The notes under the pieces were generated by a model, which saw only the letters and a program-made list of their open reading frames with translations, searched no databases and was not told the origin of the DNA. Below, piece after piece: positions 26,832 to 34,580 of a stretch of 39,136 nt of DNA (position 1 is its first letter; every line of letters begins with the position of its first letter). Made by a program: the position numbers and the translations under genes. The stretch is from Bacteroidales bacterium (GTDB taxonomy: Bacteria; Bacteroidota; Bacteroidia; Bacteroidales; F082), in contig JALNZT010000037.1 of the NCBI GenBank assembly GCA_023229135.1, forward strand, positions 1 through 39,136. The letters run 5' to 3'.

Positions 26832-27272
26832 ATGAAATGGAACTGGGGAACTAAGCTGGTGCTTTGGATGGCGGCATTTATGTCACTGATCATTGTGTTT
26901 GCAGTGCTGATGATAAATGAAGATGTCAGCCTTGTTGAGACGGATTATTATCCTAAAGGACAGACGCATCAAGAGCTGATTGATAAAAAACACAACGCCA
27001 ACAGCCTTTCATACCAAATCACGCTGAAGAAAAATGATGGCCGGCTTGAGCTTCAGTTTCCGGTTGGTGTTGTCAGTGAGTCTGTAAGCGGTGAACTACA
27101 TCTATATCACATTGTTGACGATAAACAAGATCAGTTTATTCCTATTAAATTGAACGAAAACGGTGTCATGGCCATCAATGTTGTTGGTTTAAGTGGAAGA
27201 TTTATCCTTAAAATAGATTGGAAAACGGAGACAGATAAATATTATACTGAACTAAAAATCAGCCTGCCATAG
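26832..27272 (+). CDS. ccoH: CcoH/FixH-family cbb3 oxidase assembly protein
   Basis: This is a 146-residue protein with one membrane helix (about residues 8-27) and a beta-rich periplasmic domain. The segment ETDYYPKGQTHQELIDKKHNANSLSY just after the helix is the typical FixH-family opening of Bacteroidota proteins. It ends WKTETDKYYTELKISLP-like, within the family. CcoH helps stable assembly of cbb3 subunits and may interact with CcoI. It lies 17 nt after ccoG and 2 nt before the SafE-like gene. Confidence 0.88.
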   Translation: MKWNWGTKLVLWMAAFMSLIIVFAVLMINEDVSLVETDYYPKGQTHQELIDKKHNANSLSYQITLKKNDGRLELQFPVGVVSESVSGELHLYHIVDDKQDQFIPIKLNENGVMAINVVGLSGRFILKIDWKTETDKYYTELKISLP

Positions 27273-27274
27273 CC

Positions 27275-28027
27275 ATGAATGATTTATACACAGCCTTAAC
27301 CATTGGATTGATTGGCAGCATCCATTGTATTGGGATGTGCGGACCAATTGCTGTTGCGCTACCGGTTGGTAACAGATCAACCACGGGTAAATTTGTTGGT
27401 GTAATCCTTTATAACCTAGGAAGGTCAGTAACTTATGGCGTTTTGGGAGCTCTTTTTGGCTTGCTTGGAAAAGGCATTGAAATGGCCGGCTTTCAGCAAT
27501 GGGCGTCTATTATTCTTGGTGTCGTGATGATTTTATCGGTTTTGTTCCCGTTTTTATTTCATGGAAAAATCAGTGTCGACCAATTACTTTCGGGTTATGC
27601 AGCCCGATTGATTTCTAATTTTCGCAAGCTTTTTGGCAAAACATCCTATAAAAATCTGGCAGTAATAGGTTTGCTTAACGGCCTGTTGCCCTGCGGACTG
27701 GTTTATGTGGCTGTGGCCGGAGCCATCAACACCAACAGTGTAGCAAATGGTATTGCCTTCATGTTTGTTTTTGGGCTGGGAACAATTCCGGTGATGATGA
27801 GCGTAACTATGCTGGGGAGTATAATTGGTCTACGTTTTAGAAAACAGTTGAATAAGGTAATTCCGGTTTTTATTGTAGCACTTGGCATCTTATTTATATT
27901 GAGAGGGTTATCACTTGGTATTCCATTTATTTCACCTAAATCTCAAATGCTTACTCCCGAAAAGGAAATAAAAGTTGAGGGCAGTTGTTGCAGCCCTAAA
28001 AAAAGTGTTGATTATAAAATGGAGTAA
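27275..28027 (+). CDS. SafE/TauE-like (UreH-type) membrane protein with Cys-Cys tail
   Basis: This is a 250-residue protein with about six membrane helices and the family start IGLIGSIHCIGMCGPIAVALP (near residues 10-30), carrying the His-Cys-Met-Cys signature of the cco-linked DsbD/SafE-like group. LLNGLLPCGLVY around residue 140 is the second half-repeat with another Pro-Cys. The C-terminus has SCCSP, a possible metal-binding tail. Members near ccoGH in Bacteroidota are thought to help copper or redox handling in cbb3 biogenesis, but the substrate is not known. It starts 2 nt after ccoH, and ends the accessory operon. Confidence 0.82.
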   Translation: MNDLYTALTIGLIGSIHCIGMCGPIAVALPVGNRSTTGKFVGVILYNLGRSVTYGVLGALFGLLGKGIEMAGFQQWASIILGVVMILSVLFPFLFHGKISVDQLLSGYAARLISNFRKLFGKTSYKNLAVIGLLNGLLPCGLVYVAVAGAINTNSVANGIAFMFVFGLGTIPVMMSVTMLGSIIGLRFRKQLNKVIPVFIVALGILFILRGLSLGIPFISPKSQMLTPEKEIKVEGSCCSPKKSVDYKME

Positions 28028-28083
28028 GATTGACCCTCTGCCGGGTTTTAATCGGAAATCAGTTAAATACTTTCTTGTTTAAA

Positions 28084-28116
28084 ATCATTCTAATTAAAGT
28101 AGAATGATTAATTTTG
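28084..28116 (+). promoter_or_regulatory. Inverted repeat directly abutting a -7 element before the cytochrome c gene
   Basis: Perfect 9-nt arms ATCATTCTA (28084-28092) and TAGAATGAT (28100-28108) flank a 7-nt centre. TAATTTTG at 28109-28116 follows with no gap and matches TAnnTTTG. No good -33 TTG lies at the expected distance; the repeat occupies that space, as for an operator controlling RNA polymerase binding. The predicted transcript starts near 28123, 35 nt before the gene. Confidence 0.6.
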
Positions 28117-28157
28117 CGCTTGAGTTTTTAAACATTTAATCTAAAATACCAGTCAAA

Positions 28158-28631
28158 ATGAAAGTTACAAGATTATTTTTTAGTGCCATGCTTTTTGCAG
28201 GAATGGCGTTTACAATGCAAAGTTGTGGTGGTGATACATCAACAAAGTCAGAAGAAAAAGCCACCACCAAAGTAGAAGAAAAAGTAGTAGTAGAAGATAA
28301 CCCAATGGCTTTGGGCGAAAAAATCTACATGGAAAAGTGTGTCGTTTGCCATCAGGCTAATGGTGAAGGCATTCCGGGTGCATTCCCTCCATTGAAAAAC
28401 TCCGATTACTTGTTTGCTGATAAAGTGCGTGCCGTAGCGCAGGTGCTCAATGGATCAAACGAAGTAATGATAGTAAATGGTGTTTCGTACAGCGCACCAA
28501 TGCCTCAACAAGTTAATACCAAAGAAGAAGCTGTTGCCGTAATAAACTACGTGCTAAACTCTTGGGGAAATGATGGCGGAAAAGTAACACTTGAGGATGT
28601 GAAAGATGTGGTAATTGATCCAAGACAATAA
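28158..28631 (+). CDS. Monohaem cytochrome c lipoprotein
   Basis: This is a 157-residue lipoprotein with Cys23 in a MQSC lipobox. A Lys/Glu/Val-rich linker (24-48) leads to a class I cytochrome c domain with C61VVCH65-QANGEGIPGAFPPL and probable axial Met in YSAPMPQQ. It ends after a short extension. Such lipid-anchored cytochromes carry electrons between quinol-oxidising complexes and terminal enzymes. Between the cbb3 and caa3 genes and with its own controlled promoter, a carrier role to N2O or O2 reductase is plausible; the partner cannot be told from sequence. The DUF4920 lipoprotein gene follows 2 nt later. Confidence 0.88.
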   Translation: MKVTRLFFSAMLFAGMAFTMQSCGGDTSTKSEEKATTKVEEKVVVEDNPMALGEKIYMEKCVVCHQANGEGIPGAFPPLKNSDYLFADKVRAVAQVLNGSNEVMIVNGVSYSAPMPQQVNTKEEAVAVINYVLNSWGNDGGKVTLEDVKDVVIDPRQ

Positions 28632-28633
28632 AC

Positions 28634-29149
28634 ATGCAAAAAACATTTATTGTAGTCGTTTTAAGCCTATTCTTTGGCTTTAGCTCTTGCAGCAATAGCA
28701 CATCAGATACCCACGATGATCACGCTGGACACAATCATAAATCGGAAGAGATGTTGGCATCAACAGGAAATTTTGGTGCCGAAATCTCTAAAGAAAACGC
28801 ACTGGATATTCCAACTGCAATTGCCCAACTTACAGCTGATACTACCAAAAACCTACGCGTAAAAGGCACTATTCTGGAAGTTTGTCAGCACAGCGGTTGC
28901 TGGATTACCATGGATATGGGAAACGGTGAAGCACTGATGGTAAACATGCTGGATCATGCATACGCGGTGCCGAAAGATGCCGCCGGAAAGCAAGTGTGGG
29001 TTGAAGGTATGGCCGCACGGGAGCTGATTCCGGTGGATATGCTGAAGCATTATGCCAAAGACGCCGGTCGCAGTCAACAAGAAATTGATGCTATTACAGA
29101 ACCGGAATGGACTTATACCATAGATGCCGTTGGTGTAATAATACAATAA
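28634..29149 (+). CDS. DUF4920 lipoprotein with His-rich leader
   Basis: This is a 171-residue lipoprotein (Cys19 in FSSC). A His-rich stretch, HDDHAGHNH (27-35), follows the anchor. The DUF4920-type OB-like domain contains VKGTILEVCQHSGCWITMDMG (76-96 region; Cys84 and Cys89), DHAYAVPKDAAGK and WVEGMA. Family function is not established. The CxxxxC pair and His cluster suggest metal binding, perhaps copper, fitting its tight coupling (2 nt) to the cytochrome c gene in an island of copper enzymes, but this is inference. Confidence 0.78.
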   Translation: MQKTFIVVVLSLFFGFSSCSNSTSDTHDDHAGHNHKSEEMLASTGNFGAEISKENALDIPTAIAQLTADTTKNLRVKGTILEVCQHSGCWITMDMGNGEALMVNMLDHAYAVPKDAAGKQVWVEGMAARELIPVDMLKHYAKDAGRSQQEIDAITEPEWTYTIDAVGVIIQ

Positions 29150-29175
29150 AACAGTTTTATAATACTATTTTCAAG

Positions 29176-29208
29176 AGCCGCTAAATTGCAAAACTTAGCG
29201 GCTTTTTA
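29176..29208 (+). terminator. Rho-independent terminator after the DUF4920 gene
   Basis: A 9-bp stem AGCCGCTAA (29176-29184) with TTAGCGGCT (29195-29203), 10-nt loop and a following T-run ends the cytochrome c/DUF4920 transcript 26 nt after the stop codon. Confidence 0.88.
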
Positions 29209-29617
29209 TTTTTGCCCGGAAGCGTCATGTTTAGAACTAAAAGCTGATGTAGGACTGCAATTTCTTTTATTTTTTAAAATAGTCCTAAACAGGATAGTTG
29301 TTGACAATACCGGCAAGTTTTTGATGTTTTATGGCAGATAATAAAACCCTAACAATTGATTATTAGTAGTTTTTCTCTTCAGCTATTGCAGACTTTCGCA
29401 GATTCTTTCTCTGCATTTATCTATGTTCTCCCGGGGAAGCTCTTTTTGTTTTTTTCTACCAGCTAAAATAGCGGTTGCTTAAACATACAATTGCGTACTT
29501 TTGGAGTACCGTTCCTCAAAAAGGGAAGAAGAATCGCGAAAAGTTAAATTACAAGTGTTAATATTTCTGTACGGGTATAAGTTTCCTTACAGCAAAAAGC
29601 CTTAGGAGAGTTGTTTA
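29209..29617. other. Intergenic stretch before mgtE
   Basis: After the terminator, about 400 nt carry no plausible gene on either strand. The only recognisable item is the promoter candidate near its 3' part. The 5'-UTR of mgtE would be about 108 nt, long enough for a regulatory leader, but I see no metal-sensing riboswitch fold I can name. Confidence 0.6.
29475..29503 (+). promoter_or_regulatory. Candidate promoter of mgtE
   Basis: TTG at 29475-29477, an 18-nt spacer and TACTTTTG at 29496-29503 fit the Bacteroidota TAnnTTTG promoter pattern. The predicted start is near 29510. Confidence 0.6.
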
Positions 29618-30958
29618 ATGATGGTGGACAAAGTAGATTTTGAATTGCTTATCGAAAATAAGGAATGGAAAGAGTTAAAACGGTTGCTAAATGAGTATGA
29701 TTCAATTCAGCTTGCCGAATTCATTGAAGAAAGCCCGGAGAAAGAAAAGATAATTCTGTTCAGAATTTTGAGTAGAATACAGTCCAAGGAAGTCTTTAAA
29801 TTACTTTCTTATGAGGATCAGGAGCAGCTTATCGAAGGCTTGATGCAATACAACCGGAAGCTTTCGGATTTGCTCAACGACTTAGAGCCGGACGACAGAA
29901 CCGCGTTTTTTGAAGAATTGCCAGGACAAGTTACACAGCAACTTATCCAATGGCTATCGCCGGAAGAAAGGAAAAAAACAATTCAGTTATTGGGATATCC
30001 CGAGAACAGTATTGGCCGTTTGATGACACCAGAGTATATTTCTGTTAAACCGCAAGATACCGTTGAGCAAACTTTTGCGCATATCAGAAAATATGGTAGA
30101 GACTCGGAAACGCTAAATGTTATATATATTGTTGATAATGACTTAAAATTGATTGATGATCTTCGAATCAAAGAACTGATTTTGGCCTCTCCACAACAAA
30201 AGATCGAGGAACTCATGGATAGGCGATTTGTGGCGCTTAATGTTTTAGACGATCAGGAAAGTGCGATTAAAGTTTTTAGGGATTACGACCGCGTAGCTCT
30301 GCCTGTTGTCAGTGCAGAAGGAGTGCTGATAGGGATAGTGTCATTTGACGACATTATGGACGTTGTGGAGGAAGAATCTACAGAGGATTTTCTTAAATTT
30401 GGTTCCTTTCAGGAAGCTATTGCCAACCCTTTATCTGCCAGGATTGGTGGTCTTTTTAAGAGCCGGATAGTTTGGCTGGTGGCGCTGGTGTTTATGAATG
30501 TGTTTTCGGGTGCAGTCTTATCCAACTTTGAAAATCTGATTCAATCAGTGGTTTCTTTGGTTTTCTTTTTGCCTCTTCTGATTGATAGCGGTGGTAATGC
30601 AGGCTCCCAATCGGCTACGTTGATGATTCGATCGTTGGCTATTGGTGATGTGAAATTGACTGACTGGTACAAGCTGATAGGCAAAGAATTTGTCGTTTCC
30701 TTGCTTCTTGGCATTACCATGGCGGTTGCGGTTGCTGCTGTTGCAAGTTTTAGAGCGCCCGAAATTATTCTGGTGGTATCTTTAACAATGATTTTAACGG
30801 TTTTAAACGGTAGTATGATCGGGCTTCTTCTTCCTTTTATCTTTACACGGATAAAAATTGACCCGGCAACAGCAAGTGCTCCTTTGATTACATCAATCGC
30901 AGATATTTCAGGGGTAATTATCTATTTTTCGATTGCAAGCTGGTATTTTGGCTTCTGA
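29618..30958 (+). CDS. mgtE: MgtE-type magnesium channel/transporter
   Basis: This is a 446-residue protein with the MgtE layout. An N-terminal helical domain (about 1-125; DLLNDLEPDDRTAFFEELPG) is followed by a CBS pair (125-250; GRLMTPEYISVKPQDTVEQ and LPVVSAEGVLIGIVSFDD), a connecting helix and five membrane helices (about 283-445) with LPLLIDSGGNAGSQSATLMIRSLA, which holds the pore Gly-Asn-Ala-Gly motif. MgtE imports Mg2+ and is gated by Mg2+ bound in the cytosolic domains. A second ATG at 29621 is an equally possible start. It is not obviously tied to respiration, and a terminator and own promoter separate it from the preceding operon. Confidence 0.93.
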   Translation: MMVDKVDFELLIENKEWKELKRLLNEYDSIQLAEFIEESPEKEKIILFRILSRIQSKEVFKLLSYEDQEQLIEGLMQYNRKLSDLLNDLEPDDRTAFFEELPGQVTQQLIQWLSPEERKKTIQLLGYPENSIGRLMTPEYISVKPQDTVEQTFAHIRKYGRDSETLNVIYIVDNDLKLIDDLRIKELILASPQQKIEELMDRRFVALNVLDDQESAIKVFRDYDRVALPVVSAEGVLIGIVSFDDIMDVVEEESTEDFLKFGSFQEAIANPLSARIGGLFKSRIVWLVALVFMNVFSGAVLSNFENLIQSVVSLVFFLPLLIDSGGNAGSQSATLMIRSLAIGDVKLTDWYKLIGKEFVVSLLLGITMAVAVAAVASFRAPEIILVVSLTMILTVLNGSMIGLLLPFIFTRIKIDPATASAPLITSIADISGVIIYFSIASWYFGF

Positions 30959-31092
30959 TAAAGTTAGAGCGAAAAGAAATATTGTAAATACACGGAAAAA
31001 TAACAGCCTATTTAAACAGAGATGTCGTGTTATAACAACGCTTAACCCGTTTTAGAAAAAAAACAAAAACCTTTAACCCATGATTTTTTGTA

Positions 31093-31100
31093 TATTTTTG
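31093..31100 (+). promoter_or_regulatory. Possible -7 element before the DUF4136 gene
   Basis: TATTTTTG matches TAnnTTTG; upstream only a weak CTTTA at 31071-31075 could be the -33 element. The leader would be about 70 nt. Confidence 0.4.
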
Positions 31101-31176
31101 CAGACAATTTAAACCTATTAATTAACAACTTCAGCGAAAGAAATAATGAAGGTGTGTTACTTATAAAAACAAATTT

Positions 31177-31797
31177 ATGAAGTTAATAAAATCCTTAACA
31201 ATCATTGTGGTGGCAGTTTTGCTTACGCAATGTTATCCTGAAGGGCTTGTTTACGTGGATGAAGCGGATATCGTTTACACCAACTACGACCCTGAATATG
31301 ATTTTACAGCAGAGCAAACGTATGCGCTTCCTGATAAAATCATGAAAATTGACGATAAGTTAGTCCAGGGAAAAGATACCACTTTTATCAAAGATGAGTA
31401 TGCTACGGTGATCCTGGAACGGCTCAGCAAAAACTTGAAGGAATACGGTTGGACAGAAACCACAATCGACAACAATCCGGATGTATTAATTGCTCCGGCA
31501 GTATATGAGTTAACCACTTATAGCTACGATTGGTGGCCTTATTATGATTGGTGGTATGATCCTTATTATCCGGGAGGTGGCTGGTATTACCCCTATCAGG
31601 TTGTGTCGAGCTATTCAACGGGTACTTTGGTCGTAAATATGGTAGATCCTACTGATGTTGGAGCCAACGACAGGCCACGTGTAGCCTGGGTTTTAGCAAT
31701 AAACGGACTGCTTCAGGGAAGCGTTTCAAGCTTCAATGCCCGCGTAGAAAAAGGCATAGATCAATCCTTTAAACAATCAACTTATCTAACCAAATAG
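31177..31797 (+). CDS. DUF4136 lipoprotein
   Basis: This is a 206-residue lipoprotein (lipobox LLTQC, Cys19). The body fits DUF4136: an opening VYTNYDPEYDFTAEQTYALPD strand-turn segment (positions about 33-53), an ERLSKNLKEYGW helix, then a Tyr/Trp-rich stretch (about 112-150, with repeated YDWW and YY) and a C-terminal MVDP...WVLAINGLLQG segment. DUF4136 proteins are envelope lipoproteins of unknown function. The aromatic-rich insert is notable. The gene is 12 nt before an outer-membrane barrel gene, so the pair may act together at the outer membrane. Confidence 0.83.
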   Translation: MKLIKSLTIIVVAVLLTQCYPEGLVYVDEADIVYTNYDPEYDFTAEQTYALPDKIMKIDDKLVQGKDTTFIKDEYATVILERLSKNLKEYGWTETTIDNNPDVLIAPAVYELTTYSYDWWPYYDWWYDPYYPGGGWYYPYQVVSSYSTGTLVVNMVDPTDVGANDRPRVAWVLAINGLLQGSVSSFNARVEKGIDQSFKQSTYLTK

Positions 31798-31809
31798 GAG
31801 AGCGTACAG

Positions 31810-32406
31810 ATGAAAAAAATGATGAAAAAAAGCCTGTTGCTGGCCTTTGGTATACTGCTATCCTGCTTTGTTTCTGCACAAAGTTTTACTTCAATACAAT
31901 ACACAGTTGGTGTTCCTTTTGGCGATTTAAAAGATCATACCAACAATTTGAGTGGCCGCGGTCTTACATTTGAGTTTCACACGGAGATAGAACCTGCAAT
32001 AACAGTGGGTATCAACCTGGGATATAGCGTGTTTTACGAACGCAAAGACTACGACAGCTATTCACAGGGAACGGCAACACTTACCGGAGTTCAATATCGC
32101 TACAACAATATGTTTCCGATGATGGTGAACGCCCATTACACTTTTGGTACGGCAACAATTATGCCTTATGTAGGCCTCGGTGTCGGAACGATTTTCAATC
32201 TGCGTAATACCCAAATGGGCTTGAATTCAATAGAAGAAACCAACTGGCACTTTTTGCTTTCACCCGAACTTGGATTTATGGTTGATGTGAGTGCCGACAT
32301 AGGTATTAAAATCAATGCCATTTATGATAACGCCTTTAAAACCAGGGATATGGATGCGTTTGGTAATCTGAGACTGAATATTGGCTTTATTTTTATGTCT
32401 TTCTAA
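31810..32406 (+). CDS. Small outer-membrane beta-barrel protein
   Basis: This is a 198-residue protein with a signal peptide (ending VSAQ near residue 24) and alternating amphipathic strands, giving a predicted eight-stranded barrel. The strands include FTSIQYTVGVPFGDLKD, MVNAHYTFGTATIMPYVGLGVG and INAIYDNAFKT, and the end LRLNIGFIFMSF places an aromatic residue last, as needed for outer-membrane insertion. Overall it resembles the OmpX/OmpW-like barrels, but substrate or role cannot be assigned. It is cotranscribed with the DUF4136 gene and followed by a terminator. Confidence 0.82.
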   Translation: MKKMMKKSLLLAFGILLSCFVSAQSFTSIQYTVGVPFGDLKDHTNNLSGRGLTFEFHTEIEPAITVGINLGYSVFYERKDYDSYSQGTATLTGVQYRYNNMFPMMVNAHYTFGTATIMPYVGLGVGTIFNLRNTQMGLNSIEETNWHFLLSPELGFMVDVSADIGIKINAIYDNAFKTRDMDAFGNLRLNIGFIFMSF

Positions 32407-32427
32407 TAAAGTCTTTTTTAAAATCTT

Positions 32428-32472
32428 AGCCCCTTCGAGCATGCTTTAAAGCAGTTTCGAACGGGCTTTTTT
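32428..32472 (+). terminator. Terminator after the outer-membrane barrel gene
   Basis: An 11-bp stem with one mismatch (AGCCCCTTCGA at 32428-32438 with TCGAACGGGCT at 32457-32467) encloses an inner palindrome TGCTTTAAAGCA and runs directly into a T-tract. Confidence 0.82.
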
Positions 32473-32732
32473 GATTTTTGATAAAATCGGAATAAGCCCT
32501 GATACCAACCGTTTTCACCTGATTTTTTATTCAATATCGGAAGGTTTTTTACGATGCAGCTTGCGAAAAAAATTTATTTTTTTTCAATGAATTTCTAATT
32601 TAGAAACAATCCAAGCATAATTCTATTTAGTTTTGGTACTGAAAAAAGTTTTCGGTTACCTATCTTTAGGAGTTTTCCGAGGCTTTTAATAGGGGTGTTT
32701 TTAGTTTTTTTTGACTTTTAAAACTGAATATT
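32473..32732. other. AT-rich gap before the rubredoxin-like gene
   Basis: With the terminator before it this gene-free stretch spans about 326 nt. I see no coding signal. A weak -7-like TATCTTTA at 32661-32668, with TTTTG at 32631-32635 rather far upstream, could be the promoter for the next gene. Confidence 0.4.
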
Positions 32733-33344
32733 ATGGCAGAATTAGTAAGATGTCGTCCATGTGGATACGTCATGGAAGCTGATAAACTGGGCGATGTTTG
32801 TCCGGCATGCGGCATGCCGCGTAAGGTGTTTGAGCCATACCGTGAAAGAGTGTCCCGCAAAAGAATAATGGTTTTAGACCTTGACCTTCACCCAATAGCA
32901 ATTCATTTTTCGCAAACTTTTGTTGGTGCCATACCTTTGATTTTCTTGTTTACGGCTTTATTTCCAGGTTTTTATTTCGATGAATTGATGGTTGTTAACA
33001 AAGTCATGATCATTACCTTGCCGCTGACCATGATTGTTGCATTTTCATCGGGTATGATAGATGGTTTCACGCGTTTTAAAACCTTTAATACACCTATGTT
33101 GCTTAAAAAGATTGTGTTAAGCGGCCTGATTACTTTACTTTCTACTATTGCTTCCGTTTTAGTTATCAAAAATGGTTTAACTCCAGACAACAGAATTGTT
33201 GTCATATTACTCATCCTAGGCTGCCTAACTTTCGCGGTAAAACTAGGCTTGATGGGCAAAAAGCTGCTGAATGTTATCTTGCCCGGCAAGATATTTTTCT
33301 TTTGGGAAGAAAAAGCTAAAAAGCTGAAAACTAAGCAGGAATAG
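32733..33344 (+). CDS. Membrane protein with N-terminal rubredoxin-like domain
   Basis: This is a 203-residue protein. Residues 1-35 form a rubredoxin-like zinc or iron ribbon with CRPCGYV (Cys7, Cys10) and CPACGMP (Cys23, Cys26). The remainder has about four to five hydrophobic helices (near 58-78, 88-105, 127-146, 153-169) with HPIAIHF at residues 53-59 and a basic C-terminal tail. The membrane part recalls DUF2231-like domains. Cytosolic rubredoxin heads usually transfer single electrons, so a membrane redox role is possible. The following operon encodes Sco and caa3 oxidase, but 443 nt and a likely promoter separate them. I cannot name a function. Confidence 0.75.
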   Translation: MAELVRCRPCGYVMEADKLGDVCPACGMPRKVFEPYRERVSRKRIMVLDLDLHPIAIHFSQTFVGAIPLIFLFTALFPGFYFDELMVVNKVMIITLPLTMIVAFSSGMIDGFTRFKTFNTPMLLKKIVLSGLITLLSTIASVLVIKNGLTPDNRIVVILLILGCLTFAVKLGLMGKKLLNVILPGKIFFFWEEKAKKLKTKQE

Positions 33345-33787
33345 GGGAGCTGGGATATTTTTTTTGCTTTGTCGGGTACTTTGCCAAACCTCTTATTTGT
33401 TGCCTGCTCATTAATTTTGTGGATTACTTGCACTTTGCAAAGAATTCTTCTCGTGTGGTGCTACTCTCGAATATTCCGCCATATGGGATTTCTTTTGTGT
33501 TTTGAAACAGTTTTTTTTCACGAAGGCTCCGAAATTTTTCACTTAAACCTGCGAATGGATACGCTTAATTTTCACTATTTGCTTGACTTTGATTTGCGAT
33601 CTGCGATAATAATGAAGTGCAAATTCACGCACCACAAAACCCGCTAATCACAAAACTTTTCCTTAAAAAGACCTGCATTTTAACCCGACAAATTCAATTT
33701 TTTTGACTTGGATTTGTTTTTATTTAGAATTAGTCTAAATTAGCCGTTTTAAATAGTGTCAAACTATGAATATATAATTACAACGCA
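33345..33787. other. Gene-free region upstream of sco
   Basis: This 443-nt AT-rich region shows no convincing gene. One 92-codon frame inside it (33369-33647) lacks family likeness and is rejected. The last 90 nt carry the promoter and inverted repeat described separately. Confidence 0.6.
33713..33743 (+). promoter_or_regulatory. Candidate promoter of the sco-caa3 operon with an inverted repeat in its spacer
   Basis: TTTG at 33713-33716, a 19-nt spacer and TAAATTAG at 33736-33743 (one mismatch to TAnnTTTG) look like a Bacteroidota promoter. Within the spacer, ATTTAGA (33722-33728) and TCTAAAT (33734-33740) form a perfect 7-nt inverted repeat around ATTAG. Such placement suits a repressor or MerR-like regulator. 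Confidence 0.5.
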
Positions 33788-34576
33788 ATGAGGTTTTTAC
33801 ATAAAAGGCACAAGACTGGTTTAGGATTTTTGTTGTTGGTTTTTGGATTTATTTCAACAATTCAGGCTGGGGAGGAGCTTGGGGTTTACGAAAAACTCGA
33901 CCAGCATATCCAACAAAATATCGTTTTTACAGATGAAAATTTTAATGAGGTAAATATCAAAGATGCTATCGATAAGCCCACGATTGTGGCCATGGTTTAT
34001 TACGAATGTCCTGGCATTTGCACTCCGCTGCTCAACGGTTTGGCTGATGTGATGAAAAAATCCGACTTGGTATTGGGCAAAGATTATCAGGTATTTACGA
34101 TCAGCTTCTCGGCTAGTGAAACGCCTGTTTTAGCACAACGTAAAAAGAAAACCTACGCCAAGATAGTTGGGAAAGGCGATTTAGAAAATGGCTGGCATTT
34201 TTTTACCGGAGACAGCCTGATGATTGATCGCTTTACGAACAACATCGGCTATAAAGTTAAACAGGAAGGTGAAGAGTTTATTCATCCCGCAACACTGGTT
34301 GTGATAAGCCCCGAAGGTAAGATTACCCGCTATCTCCACGGTACTGATTATCTTCCTTTTGATATGAAAATGGCTGTAGTTGAGGCAGGTATGGAACGCT
34401 CAGGGCCAACCATCAACAAAATCCTGGATTTCTGCTTTAGTTACGACGCTGAAGGAAAAAAATACGTTTTCAATGTTACTAAGGTATCAGGCAGCATCAT
34501 TTTGTTGATGGCACTGATTTTACTTGGCACATTGGTAGCCTCAAATCGTAAGAAAAAAACTAATCACGCACATTAA
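33788..34576 (+). CDS. sco: Sco1/SenC/PrrC-family copper chaperone for the CuA site
   Basis: This is a 262-residue protein. A signal/anchor (residues 11-27) leads to a thioredoxin-like Sco domain with the copper-binding motif C74PGIC78 and distant ligand His166 in GEEFIHPATL. A second membrane helix (about 236-253) ends the protein, followed by a basic tail NRKKKTNHAH, so the domain faces the periplasm with both ends anchored. Sco delivers or reduces copper and thiols for the CuA site of subunit II. It sits 4 nt before coxA, first in the caa3 operon. Confidence 0.92.
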   Translation: MRFLHKRHKTGLGFLLLVFGFISTIQAGEELGVYEKLDQHIQQNIVFTDENFNEVNIKDAIDKPTIVAMVYYECPGICTPLLNGLADVMKKSDLVLGKDYQVFTISFSASETPVLAQRKKKTYAKIVGKGDLENGWHFFTGDSLMIDRFTNNIGYKVKQEGEEFIHPATLVVISPEGKITRYLHGTDYLPFDMKMAVVEAGMERSGPTINKILDFCFSYDAEGKKYVFNVTKVSGSIILLMALILLGTLVASNRKKKTNHAH

Positions 34577-34580
34577 GACT

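Noticed and set aside
28033..28046. Small hairpin ACCC-loop-GGGT with T-run after the SafE-like gene
   Set aside because: A 4-bp stem is too weak to call a terminator from sequence alone.
33369..33647. 92-codon open frame in the gap before sco
   Set aside because: Composition is odd (many Phe, Leu, His and Cys), it has no family likeness, and it lies in AT-rich intergenic sequence; probably non-coding.
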